A stretch of DNA of 64,000 bases, taken from the NCBI RefSeq assembly GCF_037975245.1, contig NC_092577.1, positions 1,794,001 to 1,858,000 of the forward strand, given 5' to 3'. The position numbers and the translations under genes were made by a program. The DNA comes from Apostichopus japonicus. Its lineage: Eukaryota; Echinodermata; Holothuroidea; Aspidochirotida; Stichopodidae. A model generated the notes under the pieces. It ran no database searches, was not told where the DNA came from, and was given only the letters and a program-made list of their open reading frames with translations. Every line of letters starts with the position of its first letter. Position 1 is the first letter of the stretch. Shown one piece after another: positions 10,188 to 20,864 of this stretch.

Positions 10188-12697
10188 TGAGTAACTAATA
10201 CAGTTATTGGTTGTCCTACAAAAGATAAGAAAGATATATGCAGGTCAGAGGTCAAAATAACATCTGCAGAAGTACAAAAACACATTAGCTATGCACTATT
10301 GAAGCTACTGTACCTAGATTGTCAATAATATGAAAAGATTGCTTATTTGTTAAAGTTTGCAAGTTTGTAGAGTGTAGACTATACAGCAAACTTCTTAACA
10401 AGGATTATTTCATTATTGGCTAAGATCATGTGTACAGTAGTATCTGTTCCCTTTCGAGGGGAATGGTGATGCACACCTGACGATGATCACACAGTCACAG
10501 TCCCGATGCAAGGGGACTGGGGTTGAGAGCGGATCAGTCGTTTGGTAGTTTGGTTTTCGTGCCCAGGTTCTTTCCTGGGCGACTTTTCCTTAAAAAAAAG
10601 TATCTGACAAGCTGAGCAATTACTGGTCCAACTGGGTGAACCAGCCCAGAACTACCAATGAAACAAAAACGAAGGGTAAATCCGGGCAGACACTGCATTA
10701 CATACTGTAAGATCTAGTACCAGACTTACGGAGAATGAAGGCTACTCTTCATTGCACTTTATTGACATAGCAACAGGCATATAAACAGTTAAGCAATGCA
10801 ATTTATTTTGCCATGCTCAGCCAGGCATAATGCATATTTGTCATGTGTACGGTATAACTACACTTGGCACAGTCCGTCATATTGAACCTACGTGGATCAC
10901 CAAAATGTATATGATTGAAACTGTGCAGAACATAAAAAATGTGTATATTGAACCTACTGTACATGGATCACCAAAATATGTATATTGGAGCAGATCACAG
11001 TCACTTACTGTATGTGACTGACATCTCCTGTAAAATGACTTGCAGAACTGACACACCATTTGCATTTTGGATGCAAAATTGATGCAGAATATGTAAACAT
11101 TAACACAGAAAATGACCCACCTTCATGCATAATTCTAAAAAATAATGAGGTTCCTAACAGAAAGGAAACAACTGCGGTAAACTAAGTCCCTCAAATACTG
11201 CTTCTCTGAGAGAAGCAATCACGACTCAGAGTGATGCACGAGTCAAGTAAGTAACCAACATATGAGGTACCATAGACTTTGTGATTGACCCCATGACCTT
11301 TCTTGTGACCAACAATGTTGGAACTGCATGCGTCCTAACATTGATGATTCATATGCCAAGCCTGAAAAATTTCTTTGTCATAGCAACCTATATTACAAAA
11401 TAACAGTCAATTTTCGTTCTTGAATTTACAAATGTAGAATTGGCAGGGGGAATGGCATGCAGATCAAGTCTCATCTTAAACTGTTTGGACTATGCCATTT
11501 ATTTTTAATATTGTTAAGTAGGCTAAATGTAAGTGTCATTTTCAAAATAGCCTAGGCTAATATGAGAACGAAAACATACCTGGCTACTGAAATTGTGCAA
11601 AATATCTCTAACTTACATAAGTTCATTGGTTGAAATTAAAATAAGTAAGTGATGTAAAGTGTCATATTCAAGTAAAAACAAATTGCATGAGCACAAAACA
11701 ACTTTGTTCCTGAATCCTAGTCTAATTTCTAAAAATCTCTATGCTAGCTAGGCCTTACACTTTCAAGTTAACTTAAAATCCAAATCAAAAAGTAAAGGTT
11801 TTCATTGGAGCCAATACATAACAAACAAAGAGCAAACATAGGCCTAGAAAACTTACATGTCCAAAGAGAAACACATGTTACTACATTACTAGTACTAGGC
11901 CTAGGTTAGGCTTAAATAAATAGAGTCTGAACAGGAAAAATGGGACTTGATCTGGCAAGTAAGGTATCGCAAAGCCGTATTTTGACAAATTATTCAGTCA
12001 AGGTCATGTGTCTTAGTCTTACAAATTTCAATAGCCATACACTTTGCTTAATGTTACTTGTAAGTTTAAGATACTTTATAGGCTAGGTTACTGTAGGTAA
12101 AATTTGAAGTAGGCCTTAGTTCAATTTCTATGGGTCTACTGCTAGAAGTGTAGTGGAAATACGTATTTCACGAAATCTAGAAATAACAAACCACTTACAC
12201 TGAGAAGAAGCTCACCTTTAACCATCAACGTCATTCTCAGTCGTAATTCATTATCAAGAGTAAATATTTACAAACGTTTATTGATACAGAAACAATTAAG
12301 CCTTTACGATGAATGATGCAATATTAATTTTGATTCTTGAGCCTACCAGTACCAGGTTACGTAAGTCTATGCTGGCCTTGGCTCCTATCGCGATCATGTA
12401 CTATCATGTGGTAACAAATTTACATCATGTGAGAATTTAATCGAAAATGTAGGCGGGGCTTAGTTTCTATACACAGTTGGTCGGCTGACTGTGGAAAAAA
12501 TTCGCGGCACATACGAAACCCGAAATCAGTAGGCTTAGGGGAGTTCCCTTACTATACTAATTATATATGAACACACGAAATAGAACGTAAAAGAGACTGA
12601 AATATGCTTCAGCGAAGTACTAGACTGCATTCTACGACGATGAGCGTATCTTATATTTAAAAATTAAATCTTCGAACAAGCAACTGTCAGCAACTTC
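10188..12697. promoter_or_regulatory. Divergent intergenic region of SLC25A32 and RDM1
   Basis: The two genes start head to head about 2.5 kb apart between start codons. The SLC25A32 ATG follows an acceptor, so its transcript probably begins further upstream. GT donor-like sites on the minus strand near 12190-12215 (CAGTGTAAGT, AAAGGTGAGC) are candidate ends of a non-coding first exon, which would bring the two transcription starts within roughly 0.5 kb. Two TCATGTG E-box-like sites occur near 12404 and 12425. No TATA element or CpG-island is obvious. The rest is AT-rich, with a small duplicated phrase (GGATCACCAAAAT) at 10.88-10.98 kb. Confidence 0.45.
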
Positions 12698-12823
12698 ATG
12701 GCGAAGTTATCTTCGCATTCTGTCACAGCAGAAGTGATTCGTTTTATGAGTCCGCAATCAGAAAGAACCAATCTGTATGTTACTGGTCTTATGGAACTTA
12801 AACTTTCTTCAGAACAAATATAT
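12698..12823 (+). CDS. RDM1: RDM1 exon 1
   Basis: ATG at 12698; 42 codons ending in EQIY at a GTGAGT donor. Encodes a short N-terminus and the first RRM strand NLYVTGLMEL. Confidence 0.88.
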
Positions 12824-15800
12824 GTGAGTAGCCTATGCATAACGGCAGGCAGTGCAGTTAGGCTAGGACAGACTAACTTATTTCTGTTCGGCTTACAAAG
12901 TTACAGTTACACTACGTAGTACTAGTAGTAGTAGCCTAATGCGTAAACACAGGTAGGCTAACATTCGGCTACGTCAAACTCGAGTGACGAAGATAGTTGA
13001 AGCCAACATTAAGGTGTTAACTCTGTCAACAACAAAAACAGTCCAAGATGTAAGGTCTCATTTGAGTAAATGTTTGACCTGTTTATGTCTGGTCTGATGT
13101 CTAGACTATCACTGTATCAAGGCCCAATAAAGGGAAACTGAATCTAATAATAATAATAATCATATTTTTACGACGCTTAAGCGACCACAAGTGTGGGAGA
13201 AACCTACTGTACAAGGGCTTATAACTTACACGTGGAGTGGCTTCCAGTTCAACATTTTAACTCAAATTTGGAATCTTTTCAATTTAGAAAGTCATTTAAA
13301 ATGGGAAAACCGTAGATTGCTTATGGAAGTTATGGATGAAAAACCCACCTTATATATGACCCGGCTGGGTTTCAAACTCAGAACCTCCCGATTGCTAAGC
13401 CTCATTGCTTGAAATGCCACTGCCTTTATCCACTCAGCCACATCATTCATACTAAGAATCAGGAAGAATTATAGGCTAGAGTATTAAGCTTACTCTAATT
13501 TAACAAATTTGTATTTCTATAATGTCTTGCATAAGTTATAGTTTTAGGGGATGCAAACATTTACAGACAGCAAGATACAATTTAACTCATGACAGAAATT
13601 TACAACCAAACAGAAAAGTATTTGAATTGGCATTGATCAGTCCTAACAATTTTGCTTGGCCCATGTTTACTTTCATTTCGCTGCTAGGTTAACACTTTTT
13701 AATTACCGTAGTTAATCTGTTTGATTTCATGATAAAAATTGCATACATACTGTAGACCTATATTCCTTCCTCGTTTGTTGTAATTTTTATTGAAATTTAG
13801 CATTTCTACTGCTTGGTGGAATTCATCCAACCTAACCTACTAGGGTTTAGGTCAAACATACGTTTATATAGGCCTATCTCTAGGTTACTCTTTACTCTCT
13901 CGTTAAATTAGCCCTTTATTTTCTCTTCATCAGATCAAACTGCACACTGTATTTTCTGAATTTGGCCTACTTTACGAAATTCAAGTGTTTCCAAGCACAA
14001 AGCACGGACCCCAAGAAGAAGAAGACAAAGATCATGCAGAGATCAGCAGTAGGAGTTATTACGCATTCGTGAAATTCTATTCCTCATTTGCTGCTGCCAA
14101 GGCAGTTGCAACTCTTAATAAGAAGTATCTTATCCATGGAAAATTATTGAAGGTACAGTAAGAAATGTCATGCTTCTCCTTAGTTAGAAACAGAACTAAA
14201 GGAATACAAAAACCTCAGCACTGTAGTAGCATGGGAAAAGGGGGTGGGGTGGGGGGAGGGAGATTCCAACTTTTTACCAGGCTCAGAAATATATATATTC
14301 CCCTCTAGCTCAATTGACAGCATTTACTCGTTTTAGATGTGTTCAGTAGAATTTGTTTTATATTTCTAGCTTACCTATTATAGGACGATGTCCATTGCTG
14401 AAACTTGTTTGGTATTGATGCCGCAGGGGTGGGGGGGGGGGGGAGAAAGCAGGGGAGAGCAAACTTCAGCTCGCTAAAAAAAATTGAAGATAATATTTCC
14501 ATATCTTATTTGTAACTCTTGTATGGTGGTTTGAATGTAACTGTTTCTATTCAAGTTAAATTAGAGGATTTCTGCTTGCAATTAATGTGGACATGAAATA
14601 GAAATGTTAAAGAAACATTACAACTACTACAGGGACAACTAAACGTGATTTATAACAATAAATATATTTTTATTTTTTGTGTATCTGTTTTTTTGTGTCT
14701 GCAGGTGTCGTTTGCAACTCGGAAAGGAAAGGACGATTATCCGTTGCATTATTCAGCTTGCTGTTCACTTGCACAGCATTATCTCGGTTTTAATGGATGG
14801 AATAGTCATGTAGTACACGTAAGTCCTGCACAATGCCATAGACTAGGATGAGTAGCCTACCACAGCATGAGTACCAGTACAGGGTACCCACAGATCTATG
14901 TGGTATGAGTAAAGGGTTATGGGTACAAGATTCACTAGAATATGAGTAGAGTTATAAGTATGCTAACACTAGAATCCAAGCAGAGTTAAGTATGTTAGTC
15001 ACTAGAAAACAAGTCATAACTCACTATTAGTCTGCAGTGCGTACAGCGTTTAAATCCTTGATCATTTCAGGCCTCGGAATTCAGGCTATCTACTGGTTCA
15101 AAACAGTTGGATGTTACTGCTTGCCAGTAGACATTAATAACATTTAACATTAAAATCAATATGGTGACTATTGTGTGGAAGTGGGAACATTAATTTATTA
15201 TTTTAGGAATATTCAGTTGTGAAATTCTAGTCCTGCCCATCTGGTACAAAGTTGACTTGGTGGGAGGGAGGAAGGGGAGGGGGGTCGGGGAATGGTGGGG
15301 GATAGGTGGTGATTGGTGTCAGAAACCTTTCAAAGTATTCTTTCCGAATAAAATTACCTGGTGCTGTGGCCAAGTGGATAAAGGTGGTGGCATTTGAATC
15401 AATGAGGTTTAGGCTTAGCAATCGGTAAGTTCAGGAATCGACCCCCGGCCGGGTCATAGTAAGTTGTATTTTTCATCCAAAGAGCAAATCTACGGTTATC
15501 CCATATGAAATGGTTCTCTAAATTGGAAGGATTCCAAATTTTAGATACAGTAAAGTGTTGAATTGGAAGCCACCCGACATGAAAGTTGTAATTCATTAGC
15601 CCTTGCGGGTTTCTCCCACAATTATTATTATCATCATTTATTATGATAAGGTTCCTGAAAGGATAAGTGAACCTGTGTTCTTTGGAACAAAGCTACAGTA
15701 GGGTATGCTCACTGGTTACACAGCCTGTGAGGTACTGTGGGTTTGGAATGACACCCCTGCCCCCCCCCACCCATGGCATAAATGTACCACTCTACAGGAT

Positions 15801-18800
15801 AACCCAAAAATACAAGACAATGCAACACAAAGTTCCTAATTGATCTAAAATATCTTTTATCACGATGATTTGTCTATTTTAAAAGATCCTTTGTGTTGAT
15901 TTTCATCTGAAAGGATCCACCATGTTGATTTGTTTGATCTGATCATGTTGTTAATTTGTTATGTTATGATCCATCATGAAGTTGAGTTGCAGATCCGTGA
16001 GGATGATTTGTCTACTTCAAAAGATCCGTTGTGTTGACTGTTTGCTGAAAGGAAAGGATCCACCACATTGATTTGTTTGATCTCATCATGTTGTTATGTA
16101 ATGATCTCATGATGTTGAGTTGCAGATCCATGAGGATGATTTGTCTACTTCAAAAGATCCATTGTGTTGACTGTTTGCTGAAAGGAAAGGATCCACCACA
16201 TTGATTTGTTTGATCTCATCATGTTGTTATGTAATGATCTCATGATGTTGAGTTGCAGATCCGTGAGGATGATTTGTCTACTACAAAAGATCTGTCGTGT
16301 TGACTCTTTGCTGAAAGGAAAGGATCCACCATGTTGATTTGTTTGATCTGATCATGTTGTTATGTTTGATTTATAATGATCTTTTTGATGTTGAGTTGCA
16401 GATCCATGAGGACAAGGATCATGGTGATCCTACTCTGGTTCGGTTCCTGTGCGCAACCAAGCTCAACATACCCAAACATAATATCACCTGTGAGGGGATA
16501 GGACTCTCAGAGAATACCATCCCGGACGTTAACGGTAAGACACGATTTTAGATGTCAAAACTCTCATCCATTTGTATAGTTGTTGGAGACCTGCAACTCT
16601 CTACAACTACCAAATTTGTAATACAGGGATAAGTCAGTTTAACCATCACTGCTTTTAATAAACATCATGCTATCAGGGTTTTTTTTTTCATAAATTAACT
16701 ATAAAAGAAGTCTGAAAAATTGTTTAAGGTCAATAGAGCTAGAAAAAAGATGTGAATAAAAGTCTAAAAGTAAAAATGAGTTCAGGCTTCAGTATGTACT
16801 TTATAGTATCACACTTTTATGGATTAATTTTTAATTATTCCAAAATGTTGAAAATAATTAGCATAATTAAGCTTCCTCATTCATTTAAGTATCTGTTGTT
16901 GCTCTTGTCAAAAGATCTTAGGAGCCGACTAGAAGCCATCAAGAAAACCAGAAGGAACAGTTTTTCACGGGCTATGGAAAATGCTTTCCAGCAGATTGCT
17001 CTTGTAGTCCTTAGCAACGGCAAGGTAGCAGTGGAGTTGTGTTCAGAGAAACCAGACGAAATGGTCTTCTTGGACGATCTTTTACGAAAGCAGATCATCG
17101 AGGTACGGTAATAAGTCAAGTTGCCCAAATATCATCTTCCCATTGAGGGAATAATTTAACCCGTATAGAATAACAAAACCACATTGCAACTTAACGTGGG
17201 CAAATTGCTATGCAAGTGCAAAGATTTATACAGCAGTTTTTAACACACGAACCATTGTATATTTAGGAGACAAACTTCATGGCATTCAAATTTGCAAGAA
17301 AAAATGTGATTCATTCAATTATTTCCCTGCATTGTGAGTACATATCTTTCATAGAAACTAGAGACCATTCAATGATTTTATAGTCTGTAATTTACATGAA
17401 AAATATATTTTTGTGCTCAGTGATAAATAACGAGGTTTCCAATAACCTTAACGTGTTTTAACATTGAAGTGGCTTTTATTTCGGACAAAATACTTGTCTC
17501 CAGATGGCGTGTTCTAAAGGTTTTGACGATCATCCTTGAAACAAAGAATGATAGAAACATCGAAAAATGATCTCCTTTCTCTTGTAAATGTAAACCTTGA
17601 TGTTTACATGACTGGATCAACATCAATATAACCATGTCTGTGGTTTTAAATGTATCCTAACAATGAGATTAAAATCTCTTTAAACACCTCCTTTAAAAGC
17701 TTTTGGGTTGGTGCATGAACCACCAAAGCACTAAGGCCCTTAAAACATCACCTCCTTCTCTCTCTCTAATGTTCTTGGTTGGTGAGCTACAGTTGTTAAT
17801 ACATAAACATACAATTGTAAAATCCATATTGTGGTTTGAAAAATATTCCACCTTCTCCAAACTCCATGTCCCCCGAAATGATCTTATTACTTAGACTATT
17901 TACAGATACCATTTTGTTGACTATTAATTGAACCAAAACCATAGTTGCTGGTATAAACCTTTACATCAGCAGTGCATAACATTAAATGATGTAATGAGAT
18001 ACATTTATGCAAAGAATTTCTCGTACAGTCCTCTACAGTATATGTACTGTATACAGTGGTTTTGTACGATAATGTGCCAACCCAGTATTGGACAAGAAAA
18101 CCTTGATCACTACGTCTGGTTCAAATGATTGTTTATGATCATTTTAATTCACAGAGGGACTAAAACTACTGTTAGTAAACTGTTTAAGTATTGCAAAAAC
18201 ACCTGTAGGTAAAGATATAATAGTTAGAGGGCCTAACCTGTTTGATTCTACCAGGAGCTTTTTTAATATATGTAGCTCTATTTTCTCCAATGTGAAATAC
18301 CAGCTCAAGGGGCTAAATTTGCTTTGGGTTGACCATAGGGTTGAGACTAAATGACGTGTGATTTACGAAAACCAATTAGACTTCCTGAAAAAAGGTTGTG
18401 AACAAGGTAATCAGTTTTCTTACAAAACAGTCAAAAAAATGTATGGCCTGAAATGTTATTGCCTTCAAGTTATGCATGCCAAAGATTTGTGCTTTCATGG
18501 ATATTCTGTGTAGTTGAAAATTTCTCCCAGACATTTCAGAAGGATTAGAAAAAGTAAAGATAAAATTCTCAGAGAGGGAAAACACTTTGAGGTTGGCATT
18601 AGTAGTACTTAGTAAAGTTGAGAGACCATTCTTTGACTATCTAGCTTATTTTACTAGCTAGGTAGGTAGCTAGCTAGATCACCTGGCCAGATGTTTGATT
18701 GAGTTTTTTTTTTGATCTTCTTCAGGTCAATAATGTGGAAGGGCTTGAAGAAGAAATGACAGAGAAGCAAGATAATTCAGTCATACCCAAGGATGGTTCT

Positions 18801-18854
18801 CTACTTGATGCAATGAACAATGAAATACTCCTTGATCTTATGATGGATATCTGA
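12698..18854 (+). CDS. RDM1: RAD52 motif-containing protein 1 (6 coding exons)
   Basis: A complete 302-residue protein; the human protein is 284. Exons are 12698-12823, 13934-14152, 14705-14818, 16402-16534, 16915-17102 and 18726-18854, all GT-AG with consistent phases. Residues about 24-122 form an RRM: LYVTGL is RNP2-like and SYYAFVKFY RNP1-like. A RAD52-type motif follows with GFNGW at 143-147, then a C-terminal helical block at about 198-240 (SRAMENAFQQIALVVLSNGK) that matches the human RDM1 layout. RDM1 is known as a DNA/RNA-binding protein linked to recombination repair and cisplatin response. The exon 4 acceptor and the terminal exon are each part of a local tandem array. Orthology rests on remembered family sequence. 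Confidence 0.9.
13155..13448 (-). mobile_element. tRNA-derived SINE, copy 1 (RDM1 intron 1)
   Basis: Minus-strand element with A box TGGCTGAGTGG (13440-13430) and a degenerate B box GAGTTTGAAACC (13379-13368). The head has a long variable-arm-like insert, suggesting descent from a Leu- or Ser-type tRNA. The 3' end is GGTTTCTCCCACA followed by a GATTATT-type tail. It shares its whole length with the copy at 15.36 kb. Confidence 0.8.
13934..14152 (+). CDS. RDM1: RDM1 exon 2
   Basis: Seventy-three codons in phase 0 forming the core of the RRM: IKLHTVFSEFGLLYEIQVFP through SRSYYAFVKFYSSFAAAKAV. An acidic EEEDKDH loop separates two strands. Acceptor CTTCATCAG, donor GTACAG. Confidence 0.92.
14705..14818 (+). 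CDS. RDM1: RDM1 exon 3
   Basis: Thirty-eight codons: the last RRM strand VSFATRK and the RAD52-motif phrase LAQHYLGFNGWNSHVVH. Acceptor TGTCTGCAG, donor GTAAGT. Confidence 0.93.
15358..15628 (+). mobile_element. tRNA-derived SINE, copy 2 (RDM1 intron 3)
   Basis: Same family as 13155-13448 but opposite orientation. A box TGGCCAAGTGG (15367-15377), decayed B box near 15433, body with TTTTTCATCCAAAG, and 3' end GGGTTTCTCCCACAATTATT. The two copies form a potential inverted-repeat pair about 2 kb apart in one pre-mRNA. Confidence 0.8.
15862..16401 (+). repeat. 133-bp tandem array duplicating the RDM1 exon 4 acceptor
   Basis: Four units of about 133-143 bp. The phrase GTTGAGTTGCAG recurs at 15981, 16114, 16247 and 16390; the last is the real exon 4 splice acceptor. 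After it the three upstream copies read ATCC[AG]TGAGGATGATTTG, against ATCCATGAGGACAAGG in the exon, so the first exon codons were copied too. Each upstream copy would run into an early stop. Confidence 0.88.
16402..16534 (+). CDS. RDM1: RDM1 exon 4
   Basis: Encodes IHEDKDHGDPTLVRFLCATK, then NITCEGIGLSENTIPDVN, and ends one base into a codon at GTAAGA. Its acceptor is the last unit of a tandem array. Confidence 0.9.
16915..17102 (+). CDS. RDM1: RDM1 exon 5
   Basis: Encodes DLRSRLEAIKKTRRNSFSRA and MENAFQQIALVVLSNGKVAV to KQIIE. This block aligns with the C-terminal conserved part of human RDM1. Acceptor GTCAAAAG, donor GTACGG. Confidence 0.93.
17103..18725 (+). other. RDM1 intron 5
   Basis: A 1.6-kb AT-rich intron. 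I see no further exon, recognisable repeat family or RNA gene in it, apart from a short CTAGCTAGGTAG-type repeat near 18.65 kb. Confidence 0.6.
18726..18854 (+). CDS. RDM1: RDM1 exon 6 (C-terminus and stop)
   Basis: Forty-two codons plus TGA: VNNVEGLEEEMTEKQ, then DGSLLDAMNNEILLDLMMDI. The acidic, hydrophobic end resembles the LSDFSLEEEE-type tail of human RDM1 only loosely. The second half of this exon starts the 174-bp array. Confidence 0.88.
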   Translation, partial: VNNVEGLEEEMTEKQDNSVIPKDGSLLDAMNNEILLDLMMDI

Positions 18855-19650
18855 TATACAGGTAGGATGGATCCAGTAGCCTATACCTGTTGCCACGGAG
18901 ACTAACTTTTTTTGACAATGATATCAACTTATATGCGGATATCTTATATGCGGATATATTACGGATGGTTCTCTACTCGATGCAATGAACAATGAAATAC
19001 TCCTTGATCATATGATGGATACCTGATATACATGGTAGGATGGATCCAGCAGCCTATACCTGTTGCCACGGAGACTAACTGTTTATGACAATGATATCCA
19101 CTTATATGCGGGGATATCTTATATGCGGATATATTAAGGATGGTTCTCTACTCGATGCAATGAACAATGAAATACTACTTGATCATATGATGGATACCTG
19201 ATATACATGGTAGGATGGATCCAGCAGCCTATACCTGTTGCCACGGAGACTAACTGTTTTTGACAATGATATCCACTTATATGCGGATATCTTATATGCG
19301 GATATATTAAGGATGGTTCTCTACTAGATTCAATGAACAATGAAATACTCCTTGATCTCATGATGGATATCTGATATACAGGTAGGATGGATCCAGCAGC
19401 CTATACCTGTTGCCACGGAGACTAACTGTTTATGACAATGATATCCACTTATATGCGGGGATATCTTATATGCGGATATATTAAGGATGGTTCTCTACTC
19501 GATGCAATGAACAATGAAATACTCCTTGATCTAATGATGGATATCTGATATAAAGGTAGGATGGATCCAGCAGCCTATACCTGTTGCCACGGAGACTAAC
19601 TGTTTTTCAAAATGATATCCACTTACATGCGGATCATTTTCACACATATG
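18791..19650 (+). repeat. 174-bp tandem array of the RDM1 terminal exon
   Basis: Five units beginning GGATGGTTCTCTACT at 18791, 18963, 19138, 19311 and 19485 (spacings 172-175). The first is the real coding end of RDM1 with its stop; the others repeat about 65 bp of coding sequence, the stop region and about 105 bp of 3' flank holding a GCGGATATCTTATATGCGG palindrome-like motif. Copies still encode SLLDAMNNEILLD with few changes. Confidence 0.92.
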
Positions 19651-19968
19651 TCTGTGACTGAACCTAGTCTCAGGGATTCTGCCCAATTATCAGGAGAGTC
19701 ATTCCTATCTAGCAGTTTCCAGCTGTAAAGTAACAAAATGTTATATGAGCAAATCTGAAAATGTTAGCAATCACAGCAATTGGTTGCAGGAGTTAACCTT
19801 AAACCTACTGTGTGTACGATCTGCTCCCTGTATCATTGTGAACACAGTCTTGTAACTCCCTTGCTCTAGTAATATTCATGATTAATATTTCAAAATAAAA
19901 TAAAATAAAACTGTTAGCAAACTGCTTATCCACTAGAGAGCCTGTGTAATAGAATGTGTAAAAGTAAG

Positions 19969-20013
19969 TTGGCCTGACGTTTCGATCCTAGCAGGATCTT
20001 CTTCAGAGGCTAA
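19969..20013 (-). ncRNA. Hammerhead ribozyme motif, sense arm of PLE insertion A
   Basis: Mirror of 20820-20864 and identical to it. On the minus strand: stem I strand TTAGCCT, core CTGAAGA, stem II GATCC-TGCTA-GGATC, GAAAC, GTC cleavage triplet, stem I strand AGGCCAA. This arm is in the sense orientation of the element. Stem III has no loop (GAAAC directly followed by GTC), which favours a dimeric active form. Confidence 0.75.
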
Positions 20014-20320
20014 ATGACAAGTTACAGTAACAGAGGGGACAAAAACACGCACAGAATACAGACAGGTTAATGAGCACGGTGAACACAATGAGATGGATGA
20101 AAGGGGATTATAAGTAGAAAGCAACAGGAGAAGAGGAGAGGAAGGAGATAAACTGTGGAGGGACAAAGAGAGGATTAAAGGCACAGGGTAGGGAATAAAC
20201 TGGAGAGGGACAAAGACAGAAAGGTGTGAAGAAAAATGGAGGGGAAGAGAGCTGTGAGAAGAAGAGTGAAAGGGGGGGGGGGAGGGAGAAAGGGGAGAAG
20301 GAGTAGGGAACAGAGGAAAG

Positions 20321-20625
20321 TTAGTCATGTCCTTCCTGAAAGTTCAGCCCATGAGGTTGAATGGTACGGAGGCGTTGCATCCAGAGCCTCTCTCTGCTGA
20401 TTCGTACTAGGTCAGGACGGCTACCTAAGGATTCAATCCCCTGTAGGGACATGTCGTTAATGGTATGGTTGGGAAGGTTAAAATGTTCTCCAACTGGGGT
20501 CTCAGTCTTCATGGTGTTGACTGTGGATCTGTGACCATAGAATCGCTTCTTGAGGGTGGTTTTGGTTTCGCCAACATACTGGATGCCGCAAACTCTACAA
20601 GAGATCAGATAGATGACATTGGTCC
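20321..20625 (-). pseudogene. GIY-YIG endonuclease C-terminal fragment of PLE
   Basis: The minus-strand frame reads TNVIYLISCRVCGIQYVGET followed by KTTLKKRFYGHRS, and ends in LNFQEGHD and TAA. VIYLISC..QYVGET matches the GIY-YIG core with a CxxC-like pair, and the R in KKRFYGHRS fits the second motif. In PLEs this domain follows the reverse transcriptase. Here the frame starts abruptly at the inverted arm, so the polymerase is absent and the gene is not functional. Confidence 0.88.
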
Positions 20626-20819
20626 CTCTCCAGTTTATTCCCTACCCTGTGCCTTTAATCCTCTCTTTGTCCCTCCACAGTTTATCTCCTTCCTCTCCTC
20701 TTCTCCTGTTGCTTTCTACTTATAATCCCCTTTCATCCATCTCATTGTGTTCACCGTGCTCATTAACCTGTCTGTATTCTGTGCGTGTTTTTGTCCCCTC
20801 TGTTACTGTAACTTGTCAT

Positions 20820-20864
20820 TTAGCCTCTGAAGAAGATCCTGCTAGGATCGAAACGTCAGGCCAA
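20820..20864 (+). ncRNA. Hammerhead ribozyme motif, inverted arm of PLE insertion A
   Basis: Stem I TTAGCCT/AGGCCAA pairs at six of seven positions. Core CTGAAGA (20827-20833) fits CUGANGA. Stem II is GATCC/GGATC with loop TGCTA. GAAA at 20850-20853 is followed by C and GTC, giving predicted cleavage after 20857. PLEs are known to carry such minimal type I hammerheads. This copy lies antisense to the element. Confidence 0.75.

Noticed and set aside
15362-15440. Leu/Ser-type tRNA gene
   Set aside because: The B box is decayed and the same tRNA-like head with the same body recurs at 13.4 kb, so it is a SINE.
16752-16914. N-terminal extension of RDM1 exon 5 frame
   Set aside because: The AT-rich leader is intron; homology starts exactly at the AG acceptor at 16913-16914.
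19933-20328. 131-residue frame, and its near-identical twin at 20613-20885
   Set aside because: Both are translations of the PLE untranslated arms; the shared peptide reflects the inverted repeat, not a protein.
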